Of a stretch of DNA of 5,301 nt, positions 1 through 5,301 are shown piece by piece (position 1 is the first letter of the stretch; every line of letters starts with the position of its first letter). The position numbers and the translations under genes were made by a program. Source of the DNA: Gammaproteobacteria bacterium (GTDB lineage: Bacteria; Pseudomonadota; Gammaproteobacteria; GCA-001735895); assembly GCA_003645435.1 (NCBI GenBank), contig QNFD01000216.1:1-5301 (forward strand), read 5' to 3'. The notes beneath the pieces are model-generated. The model searched no databases. It was not told the origin of the DNA and saw only the letters and a program-made list of their open reading frames with translations.

Positions 1-166
1 GCAATAGCTATGGATCAAGGGGGATCGATCAAGATTGGCAGCCAGATTTTTCCTGAATTCGTTCAGGCATAAACCGTAATTTTCAATCATGTCAACAATC
101 TGAGATGAATTATTGAATTATAATGATATTCATCAATATGGGCGCCGCCTTCGTGCAATATGCGGG
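1..166. other. Left-edge sequence after ybeD; no recognised gene
   Basis: This stretch follows the ybeD stop codon. In many Gammaproteobacteria lipB comes next on the same strand, but I see no LipB-like start or motif in any minus-strand frame. Three open stretches exist. A minus-strand frame is open from 117 to the edge, with an ATG at 90-88 reading MIENYGLCLNEF and onward, but without a clear ribosome binding site. A 35-codon minus-strand ORF spans 194-87 and overlaps the end of ybeD. A plus-strand frame is open from base 1 to a TAA at 70-72 and could be the tail of a convergent gene. None can be assigned. Only weak AT-rich hairpins are present (for example ATATT/AATAT at 126-139), without the GC stem plus T-run of an intrinsic terminator. 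Confidence 0.5.
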
Positions 167-454
167 CTATAGCGACATTACCACGTGCTCGCATTCATAT
201 AAGTCCTGGTAAATATTCTCTAGCTGCTTTTGGTTTTGAACCGTAAATGTAATGGTTAGGGCGATGTATTTACCCGCTTTACTGGCTCGCCTGCTAACCT
301 CGAAATATTCTGCCTGTGGACAGCGGGTCTTAATCAATGCCAGCACGATATCTTCAAATTGCACCGATTGATTGCCGAATACTTTAAGGGGAAATCGACT
401 CGGATAGTCAATTAGTTCCAGAGCGCTAGCCGTTTTAATTTGTTTATCGGCCAT
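167..454 (-). CDS. ybeD: YbeD family protein (DUF493 / UPF0250), 95 aa
   Basis: This is a small cytoplasmic protein of the YbeD/DUF493 family, whose fold resembles the ACT regulatory domain; its biochemical role is not established. The family's pattern is visible: a short N-terminal arm, then YPSRFPLKVFG (residues about 17-27), a helix with VLALIKTRCP, the SKAGKYIALTITFTVQNQ strand region (about 58-75), and the closing helix IYQDLYECEHVVMSL. The length is close to the 87 aa of the E. coli protein and both ends align, so the gene looks complete. The ATG at 454-452 lies inside the last codons of dat, an 11-base overlap, with only a distant GGGTG-like element upstream, so translation is probably coupled to dat. 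In E. coli the family member sits between dacA and lipB; here it follows dacA and dat, but lipB is not recognised next to it. Confidence 0.93.
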   Translation of the reverse strand: MADKQIKTASALELIDYPSRFPLKVFGNQSVQFEDIVLALIKTRCPQAEYFEVSRRASKAGKYIALTITFTVQNQKQLENIYQDLYECEHVVMSL

Positions 455-1316
455 CAGGGGCTCGCATCACCCTGAGCTTATAATCCTGGTAAAGCTGTAT
501 GATCTGTTGCCAGACAACCCCTGGGCGACCTTTGCCCACCGCATGTTGGTTCAAGGTTACCACCGGCAAAATTTCCCGGGTTGACGAACTCAGCCAGATT
601 TCATCCGCACGATGCAGTTCATCTTCATTGATTTCTTTTTCACGGCAAATAATTTTGTTTTGCTTGCATAGCTCGATAATTATCTCTCGGGTAATGCCGC
701 CCAGCATGTGCCGACTCTTCGGCGGGGTTAACACAATATCATCTTTAACAATAAACAAATTGCTTTGTGAACCCTCGATCGCCTGATTCTTGCGAATTAA
801 AATCGCCTCGTCGGCACCCTGATCCATGGCCTTTTGTAGCAGCATGGTATTCGGTAACAGGTTAATTGTCTTGATGTGACAATCGCTCCAACGGGTGTCC
901 GCCAGGGTCACCGCTTTTGCTCCCGCAGTGGCGGAGTCCTGGCTCGCGTAGAACTGTTCGCTGCAGGTTACGAGCACATTTGGCTGCATATCAGATGACC
1001 AGGCGTGATCCCGTTTCGACATGGTGCCACGCGTAATCTGCAGGTAAATAACACTATCGGCATCCGCGTGATTGTGCGTAATCAATGTGGAGAATATTTC
1101 CAGCCAGGCGGTCAGCGAAAGCGGATTAGGGATATCGATCGCATCCAGGCTATTTTGCAATCGTGCCAGGTGAGCCTTGCCGCGTAGTAATTTTCCAGAA
1201 TAGACAGGTATGACTTCGTACACCCCGTCACCAAACATGAAACCACGATCAAAAACCGATATTCTGGCCTCGGTGGGAGCGATATAATCGCCATTCAAAT
1301 AAAGTATTTCAGACAT
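444..1316 (-). CDS. dat: D-amino-acid aminotransferase (PLP fold type IV)
   Basis: This is a cytoplasmic PLP-dependent class IV aminotransferase of 290 aa. It most likely carries out D-alanine + 2-oxoglutarate to pyruvate + D-glutamate. The fold-IV signature FDRGFMFGDGVYEV spans about residues 22-35. The Schiff-base lysine is K149 in CHIKTINLLPN, and the glutamate contacting the PLP ring nitrogen is E181 in EGSQSNLF. LGGITRE (205-211) gives the phosphate-binding turn. Specificity for D-amino acids rests on the carboxylate trap of the Bacillus enzyme (Tyr31, Arg98, His100): Y33 and an R-x-H at R102/H104 correspond, arguing against a branched-chain aminotransferase or aminodeoxychorismate lyase. 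The loop before the R-x-H appears one residue longer than in the Bacillus enzyme. The ATG follows the dacA stop after a single base (TAG-G-ATG), without an independent strong ribosome binding site, implying coupling. Beside dacA it would link periplasmic D-Ala release to D-amino-acid balance (inference). Confidence 0.9.
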   Translation of the reverse strand: MSEILYLNGDYIAPTEARISVFDRGFMFGDGVYEVIPVYSGKLLRGKAHLARLQNSLDAIDIPNPLSLTAWLEIFSTLITHNHADADSVIYLQITRGTMSKRDHAWSSDMQPNVLVTCSEQFYASQDSATAGAKAVTLADTRWSDCHIKTINLLPNTMLLQKAMDQGADEAILIRKNQAIEGSQSNLFIVKDDIVLTPPKSRHMLGGITREIIIELCKQNKIICREKEINEDELHRADEIWLSSSTREILPVVTLNQHAVGKGRPGVVWQQIIQLYQDYKLRVMRAPDGR

Positions 1317-1317
1317 C

Positions 1318-2457
1318 CTATTTAAACATTAATTTTATACTGTCAAGCGCCTTGACCATTAAGCCGCCATCGTTTACATCGTGTGTCGCGACAATGCTTT
1401 CATTGACAATAACCTCGTCATCCAGCTTGACTGTAACCGTCCCCAGTTCCTGACCAAAAGTAATCGGCGCTGAAACTTCGCTTTCTATTTCCATCGATGC
1501 CTGCAGTTCCTTGTAACGGCCACGCGGTATTGTGATATAAATATCCCTCGCAACACCCATTGCAATCTGCTCCCGATCACCATACCAGACACGCGTAGTC
1601 TTCAGTATTTCGTTAGCCTGGTAAAGACGATGTGTTTCGAAAAAACGATACCCATAGTTCAACAGGGCCAGGCTATTCTGGGTACGCGCCTTGTCAGAAT
1701 CGGCTCCAAGTGTTACCGAGATCAAACGCATATCGCCCCGCAGTGCGGATGCCACCAGGCAATATCCAGCCGCCTCGGTGTGCCCCGTTTTAACCCCATC
1801 TACGGTGTCGTCACTCCATAGCAGGCGGTTGCGGTTATACTGACGAATTTCGTTATAGGTATATTCTTTTTCCTTATAAATTCGATAAGTCTCGGGGAAT
1901 TCCTGGATTACCGCACGCGTCAGAATTGCGATATCCCGCGCGCTACTATAGTGCCCTTCGACAGGCCATCCAGTTGCGTTTTTGAAACTGGTATTGGTCA
2001 TACCCAGCAAATTGGCCTGATGATTCATGTAACCCGCAAAGGCAGATTCTGACCCGGCGATGTGCTCGGCAAGTGCGATGCTAGCATCGTTACCGGATTG
2101 AATGATTAAGCCTTTGAGTAATTCTTCTACCGGTATCTGCTTGCCTACTTCGACAAACATTTTTGAACCCTTCATTCTCCATGCTTTTTCGCTTATGGTT
2201 ACAAGCTCATCTGCCGCTATATCACCGTCAGAAATTGCCTTGTCGACCAGGTAGGCAGTCATCAATTTGGTAATACTGGCGGGCTCGACGCGCTTGTCAG
2301 GGTTCTTCTCGGCGAGTACCCGGCCGCTGTTGAAATCCATCAGAAAATAACTATCTGCGTTCAGCGCAGGCGGCTCAGGTATTGGTTTTGGAGCAGCTCC
2401 TACTGAGGTACAGATCAGGGCAAAAAGGACTGAAAAGATAAAATTGGTAGTCTTCAT
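1318..2457 (-). CDS. dacA: D-alanyl-D-alanine carboxypeptidase (PBP5 family)
   Basis: This is a low-molecular-weight penicillin-binding protein (379 aa) that removes the terminal D-Ala from peptidoglycan pentapeptides in the periplasm. A signal peptide covers residues 1 to about 21-22 (hydrophobic FIFSVLFALICTSVGAA), with cleavage before PKPIPEPP. The three active-site motifs of the S11 peptidase / class C PBP family are intact: SITK with nucleophile S61 and K64, SGN at 121-123, and KTG at 223-225. The C-terminal beta-rich PBP5 domain follows (about 285-360). The last residues, DGGLMVKALDSIKLMFK, fit the amphipathic helix that anchors PBP5 to the outer face of the inner membrane. The length is typical of PBP5/PBP6. 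The start is the ATG directly before the signal peptide; no clear Shine-Dalgarno sequence precedes it. It heads the dacA-dat-ybeD block, behind its own apparent promoter. Confidence 0.97.
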   Translation of the reverse strand: MKTTNFIFSVLFALICTSVGAAPKPIPEPPALNADSYFLMDFNSGRVLAEKNPDKRVEPASITKLMTAYLVDKAISDGDIAADELVTISEKAWRMKGSKMFVEVGKQIPVEELLKGLIIQSGNDASIALAEHIAGSESAFAGYMNHQANLLGMTNTSFKNATGWPVEGHYSSARDIAILTRAVIQEFPETYRIYKEKEYTYNEIRQYNRNRLLWSDDTVDGVKTGHTEAAGYCLVASALRGDMRLISVTLGADSDKARTQNSLALLNYGYRFFETHRLYQANEILKTTRVWYGDREQIAMGVARDIYITIPRGRYKELQASMEIESEVSAPITFGQELGTVTVKLDDEVIVNESIVATHDVNDGGLMVKALDSIKLMFK

Positions 2458-2493
2458 TTGAATGCAGTGTATAGATTGATTAAATGAGGGGCG

Positions 2494-2522
2494 ATTGTAG
2501 CGGCCAGCCCATGACGTAACAA
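2494..2522 (-). promoter_or_regulatory. Putative sigma70 promoter for dacA-dat-ybeD
   Basis: Read on the minus strand, a -35 box TTGTTA (2522-2517; 4 of 6 consensus) is followed by exactly 17 bases and a -10 box TACAAT (2499-2494; 5 of 6 consensus). Transcription would begin near 2487, giving a leader of about 30 bases before the dacA ATG. It lies in the only long gap of the cluster, between the inverted repeat and dacA, which supports it. No experimental evidence is available. Confidence 0.6.
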
Positions 2523-2541
2523 GAACTAACCCGCATTTATC

Positions 2542-2629
2542 ATTAATTGGGGACGTAGCACAGTTTTAATTTGTCTATCCAAATAGCTGGACATTCCGCG
2601 TTGAAAACTGTGCTACGTCCCCAATTAAT
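2542..2629. repeat. Perfect 26-bp inverted repeat with 36-nt spacer, possible REP/MITE-like element
   Basis: The left arm 2542-2567 and right arm 2604-2629 are exact reverse complements over 26 bases. The core is GGGGACGTAGCACAG, flanked by an AATT-rich outer end. The 36-base spacer (2568-2603) contains small potential stems: ATTTG/CAAAT at 2569-2573/2580-2584, and CTAT/ATAG. The element begins six bases after the rlpA stop and ends about 20 bases before the dacA -35 box. Transcribed RNA would form a long hairpin, but no T-run follows, so it is not a canonical intrinsic terminator. There is no obvious target-site duplication. Its layout and GGGGAC-type core recall the palindromic ends associated with REP-associated (Y1/IS200-like) transposases; this resemblance is from memory and unverified. 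Confidence 0.85.
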
Positions 2630-2635
2630 TCTGCT

Positions 2636-3424
2636 TCAGTCCTTTACGACGATACGCGCGGTGATATAGCCCTTGCCTTTGAGGCGGCGGATTATCGCAT
2701 TAGCCTCGTCTATATCATAAAGTGGTCCCAGTCTGACCCGAAAAAACAGACCACTGCTGGTTTCTAACTCGGAAATTAAAACCGCCTGCTCGTTGGCATC
2801 CTGTAACTCGCGAACCAGGTTCATTGCGTTAAACTCCAGGCCAAAAGACCCGACCTGAACAAATAACGGTACCCCTTCGACATTCTCATCGGGCAGTGGT
2901 ATAGAACGAACAACAGATGCTGTATTGATCTGACCCGGCCTAAGCGTGGCAATTTCAACCTTCGCCGTACCCGCGCCGGTAATATCGAGTTTTTGCGCCG
3001 CGGTATAGGATAAATCTATAATACGGCCATCGACGAACGGGCCACGATCGTTGACCTTTACTATTATGGAACGCCCATTGGATAGATTTTTCACTCGAAC
3101 ATAGACAGGTATGGGCAGGGTCTTGTGAGCCGCTGTCATCGCATACATGTTATACACTTCACCACTCGATGTTTTTCTACCATGAAATTTTTTACCATAC
3201 CAGGAAGCGATTCCCCGTTGCTTGAAACCGTTGGCACTATCAAGTACATAATAACGCTTACCCGCAACCACGTAGGACGAGGGATTACCGCTCTTCGATT
3301 TTTTAGTATGCGGGATGCTGGAAACCTCGGTACTGCTGCCGCGGTCGCCAATGGGCACCCCGAAGGTACAGGCCGAGAGGCTGACAACAATAAATCCAAC
3401 AATTACCGGACGACTGAATAGCAC
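2636..3424 (-). CDS. rlpA: RlpA septal-ring lytic transglycosylase lipoprotein (DPBB + SPOR)
   Basis: This is a 262-aa outer-membrane lipoprotein of the RlpA family; in Pseudomonas aeruginosa RlpA is a lytic transglycosylase preferring glycan strands stripped of stem peptides. A lipobox LSAC puts the lipidated cysteine at residue 19 after a short signal peptide with R5. A low-complexity linker (about 20-65) leads to the double-psi beta-barrel domain (about 68-160). That domain shows GIASWYG, SSGE (E89), AMTAAHKTLP (H100) and VNDRGPF (D126), matching the conserved acidic/His positions needed for activity. A SPOR domain (about 186-258, PLFVQVGSFG to the C-terminus) should bind denuded glycan at division sites. 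The start is a GTG sharing its first base with the mltB stop (TAGTG), with a GGAG ribosome binding site at 3436-3433, eight bases away. This start gives a correct signal peptide. Removal of D-Ala by DacA and of whole stems by amidases would feed RlpA substrates. Confidence 0.95.
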   Translation of the reverse strand: MLFSRPVIVGFIVVSLSACTFGVPIGDRGSSTEVSSIPHTKKSKSGNPSSYVVAGKRYYVLDSANGFKQRGIASWYGKKFHGRKTSSGEVYNMYAMTAAHKTLPIPVYVRVKNLSNGRSIIVKVNDRGPFVDGRIIDLSYTAAQKLDITGAGTAKVEIATLRPGQINTASVVRSIPLPDENVEGVPLFVQVGSFGLEFNAMNLVRELQDANEQAVLISELETSSGLFFRVRLGPLYDIDEANAIIRRLKGKGYITARIVVKD

Positions 3425-4416
3425 TAGTCCTGCTCCATCCTGGCTTTGATTAATAACGACAACTGGTATACGGCCATCGCGTATAACTCGCTATGATTGT
3501 ATCGCGTAATAACATAGAAATTTTGCATTCCAACCCAGTACTCAGAATGGTTTTTCTGTTCCAGCCTCACCAACGCCACCGCGGTATCGGGGGCTAATTC
3601 TGCTTTTGACTGCAATCCGCTTTGCGCCAGATCAGACCACTTATACGAGGGTTTAACCCCAGGCGTAAGATTTGCAACGCTATTTGTTTCCCGCACGGTA
3701 AGAGGACCGGCCACCGCTTCCTCGGCGCGCCAACCGTGTTTGACAAAATAGTTAGCCACGCTTGCGGTAATATCGGCGATGCTGTCAAATAAATTGATCT
3801 GGCCATCCCCATCAAAATCGACAGCATATGCGCGGTAACTCGAAGCGATAAATTGCGGCATACCCATTGCCCCGGCATAAGACCCCTTCAACTCTCCGGC
3901 ATTCAAATTCTGCTCTTTCACCAGCAACAGGAACTGTTCAAGTTCACGTCTAAAAAACGAAGCCCGTTTAGGATAATCGAAAGCCAGGGTCACCAGGCTA
4001 TCGAGCACCGGGTCCTTACCCTTATAGATTCCGTAATAGCTTTCAACACCGATAATGGCGACGATAATTTGTTCTGGAACCCCTGTTTTTGCAGACACTT
4101 CTGATAGTAATTGCTGATTATCCCGCCAGAATTTTGCACCCAGTTCTATGCGTTTTTGTTTGATGAAAATGGGCCGATACTGATACCATTCGAGTTCCTT
4201 TTCAGCCGGACGGTTGAGTAGATCAAACAGGTGGCCCTGTTTTTTCACCCCGGAAAACAAAACCACCAGCTCTTCTTCGCTGTATTCGCTGTTACCCGCA
4301 AGCTTTTCTACAAATGCGTTAACATCGGCACGATTACTATAATCACCGGATTTGATTTCAACCGCGTTGACAACAATCGGTAATAGTAATCCTAAAAACA
4401 AAAAATATTTCATCAT
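3424..4416 (-). CDS. mltB: Lytic murein transglycosylase B (GH103)
   Basis: This is a 330-aa periplasmic enzyme that cleaves the MurNAc-GlcNAc bond non-hydrolytically, leaving 1,6-anhydroMurNAc ends. The SLT_2/GH103 fold is evident. The catalytic glutamate is E125 in IIGVESYYG (equivalent to E162 of E. coli Slt35). The family stretch KGSYAGAMGMPQFIASSY spans about 177-194. Immediately after it, DFDGDGQINLFD (200-211) matches the EF-hand-like calcium loop known in Slt35. The N-terminus (MMKYFLFLGLLLPIVVNA) is a signal peptide with likely cleavage after A18. It has no lipobox cysteine, unlike E. coli MltB, so the protein is predicted to be soluble in the periplasm or held by other contacts. The start ATG directly abuts the rodA stop (TAAATGATG); a second ATG follows in frame, so either could initiate. 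It ends by overlapping rlpA by one base. Confidence 0.95.
   Translation of the reverse strand: MMKYFLFLGLLLPIVVNAVEIKSGDYSNRADVNAFVEKLAGNSEYSEEELVVLFSGVKKQGHLFDLLNRPAEKELEWYQYRPIFIKQKRIELGAKFWRDNQQLLSEVSAKTGVPEQIIVAIIGVESYYGIYKGKDPVLDSLVTLAFDYPKRASFFRRELEQFLLLVKEQNLNAGELKGSYAGAMGMPQFIASSYRAYAVDFDGDGQINLFDSIADITASVANYFVKHGWRAEEAVAGPLTVRETNSVANLTPGVKPSYKWSDLAQSGLQSKAELAPDTAVALVRLEQKNHSEYWVGMQNFYVITRYNHSELYAMAVYQLSLLIKARMEQD
3433..3436 (-). promoter_or_regulatory. Shine-Dalgarno GGAG deciding the GTG start of rlpA
   Basis: On the minus strand GGAG lies eight bases before the GTG at 3424-3422, within the last codons of mltB. With the overlapping TAGTG stop/start it supports GTG as the rlpA initiation codon by re-initiation after mltB. 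Confidence 0.6.
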
Positions 4417-5301
4417 TTAACCCAGGAAACGCTTTGCCGATCTAATCGACATTATCAATCCGAAACCCATCATCAGGGTCACCATTGAAGTCCCACCATA
4501 ACTAATAAGTGGTAGCGGGACACCAACGACCGGCAACATCCCGGCAACCATACCAATATTGACAAACAAATAGACAAAAAAGGTCAAACTCAATGCTCCC
4601 GCCAGCAGCCGACCAAAATTCTCTTTAGAGCAGGCGGCGATATACAGACCCCGATAGATTATCGCCAAATACAATAGAATCAATAAAATACTGCCATAGA
4701 ATCCAAATTCCTCGCCAAAAACAGAGAAAATGAAATCGGTTGACCGCTCTGGAATAAAATCGAGCTGCGACTGGGTACCGTTGAGCCAGCCTTTACCATA
4801 GACGCCACCTGAACCGATCGCGATTTTTGACTGGATAATATGATAACCTGAACCCAATGGATCACTCTCGGGGTTGAGCAAGGTAAGAATGCGATTGCGT
4901 TGATAATCGTGTAGCACGAATTTCCACATCAAGGGCGCCATTAAAGAAAATAGAAATCCCAGGCTGAGCATAATTTTCCAGCGTATACCCGCCAGGAACA
5001 ACACAAAAAATCCAGCACTGCCAACCAGTATTGCGGTTCCCAGGTCCGGCTGACGAGCGATCATAACTACCGGAATCATTACCAGTATTACCGATACTGT
5101 TAAAGCCTTCCAGCCTTCAGGCAAACTACGATCGGCTAAATATGAAGCCACCATCATAGGTACCGCCAATTTTAAAATTTCGGATGGCTGAAATCGGATA
5201 AATCCAAGATCTAGCCAACGTTGTGCACCCTTGCCTACCTCACCAAAAAACATTACCCCCAGTAGTAATAATAGACCCAGTAGATAAATCCAGGTCGAAA
5301 C
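4417..5301 (-). CDS. rodA: RodA, SEDS peptidoglycan glycosyltransferase (5' end outside window)
   Basis: This is the C-terminal 294 residues of RodA (MrdB), the inner-membrane glycan polymerase of the elongasome that works with PBP2. The frame stays open to the right edge upstream of the internal methionine at 5253-5251 (VSTWIYLLGLLLLLGV precedes it), so that Met is not the start. About 75 N-terminal residues are missing by comparison with the 370-aa E. coli protein. Family blocks in order are KGAQRWLDLGFIRFQPSE, ARQPDLGTAILV, HDYQRNRILTLLNPESDPLG, GYHIIQSKIAIGSGG, KGWLNGTQSQL, PERSTDFIFSV and VVGVPLPLISYGG. The aspartate of TDF (codon 4737-4735) corresponds to the essential D262 of E. coli RodA. 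Multiple hydrophobic transmembrane segments separate these loops. The TAA stop directly abuts the mltB ATG. The mrdA (PBP2) gene probably lies further upstream, outside the window (inference from usual order). Confidence 0.96.
   Translation of the reverse strand, partial: VSTWIYLLGLLLLLGVMFFGEVGKGAQRWLDLGFIRFQPSEILKLAVPMMVASYLADRSLPEGWKALTVSVILVMIPVVMIARQPDLGTAILVGSAGFFVLFLAGIRWKIMLSLGFLFSLMAPLMWKFVLHDYQRNRILTLLNPESDPLGSGYHIIQSKIAIGSGGVYGKGWLNGTQSQLDFIPERSTDFIFSVFGEEFGFYGSILLILLYLAIIYRGLYIAACSKENFGRLLAGALSLTFFVYLFVNIGMVAGMLPVVGVPLPLISYGGTSMVTLMMGFGLIMSIRSAKRFLG

Noticed and set aside
104..139. AT-rich inverted repeats (GATGAAT/ATTCATC at 104-110/128-134; ATATT/AATAT at 126-139)
   Set aside because: Short, weak AT stems in an AT-rich tract are expected by chance and lack terminator or operator features.
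499..1187. Plus-strand ORFs of 95 and 60 codons opposite dat
   Set aside because: They are antisense to a strongly conserved aminotransferase, show no recognisable protein motifs, and are explained as shadows of its codon pattern.
2373..2417. Small palindrome GGAGCAGCTCC with CTCAG/CTGAG flanks in early dacA
   Set aside because: It lies within the signal-peptide/linker codons of dacA and is short enough to be coincidental.
2542..2629. Intrinsic terminator after rlpA
   Set aside because: The stem is far longer than a usual terminator, has a 36-base spacer, and no T-run follows it in either direction, so it is recorded as an inverted repeat.
3125..3421. Plus-strand 98-codon and minus-strand 88-codon ORFs over rlpA
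   Set aside because: The rlpA frame has a lipobox, DPBB and SPOR motifs; the alternative frames have none and lack supporting start signals.
3594..4104. Out-of-frame ORFs over mltB
   Set aside because: They overlap the conserved catalytic and EF-hand regions of MltB in other frames and have no family resemblance.
4417..5253. RodA starting at the methionine at 5253
   Set aside because: The frame remains open to the window edge with RodA-like hydrophobic sequence upstream, so the true start lies outside the window.
1..5301. CRISPR array, tRNA or rRNA genes, phage or defence genes
   Set aside because: No regularly spaced direct repeats, no cloverleaf or rRNA-like stretches, and no such coding sequences were seen; nearly the whole window is accounted for by envelope genes.

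Overview
The window carries one strand of tightly packed cell-envelope genes, all transcribed leftward (minus strand). Their order is that of the rod-shape / peptidoglycan-remodelling cluster of Gammaproteobacteria: rodA (cut by the right edge), mltB, rlpA, dacA, a D-amino-acid aminotransferase (dat) and ybeD (DUF493). The proteins resemble the gammaproteobacterial versions of these families, base composition is moderate, and gene order is conserved, so the source is most likely a gammaproteobacterium. Genus cannot be told from this stretch.

The layout, read in the direction of transcription, is as follows. 5301-4417 holds the C-terminal three quarters of RodA, the SEDS glycan polymerase of the elongasome. 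4416-3424 holds MltB, a GH103 lytic transglycosylase with a plain signal peptide instead of the lipoprotein signal of E. coli MltB. 3424-2636 holds RlpA, a lipoprotein with a DPBB glycosidase domain and a SPOR domain, starting at GTG. 2635-2458 is the only real intergenic gap inside the cluster. It holds a perfect 26-bp inverted repeat and, beyond it, a good sigma70-type promoter. 2457-1318 holds DacA (PBP5-type D,D-carboxypeptidase). 1316-444 holds the aminotransferase. 454-167 holds YbeD. Junctions within each half are zero, one or a few bases or overlapping, so the genes look like two translationally coupled blocks (rodA-mltB-rlpA and dacA-dat-ybeD) separated by the repeat and promoter.

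Functionally, RodA builds glycan strands, MltB and RlpA cut them, and DacA trims the terminal D-Ala from stem peptides. The aminotransferase can interconvert D-Ala and D-Glu in the cytoplasm, tying D-amino-acid supply to wall turnover. YbeD is a small conserved ACT-like protein that normally bridges this cluster to lipB-lipA.

The least ordinary parts are the palindromic element between rlpA and dacA, which looks like a short mobile or REP-like insertion, and the left edge (1-166). There lipB would be expected, but no LipB sequence is recognisable. No wholly new multi-gene system is visible; this is mainly a conserved housekeeping locus.
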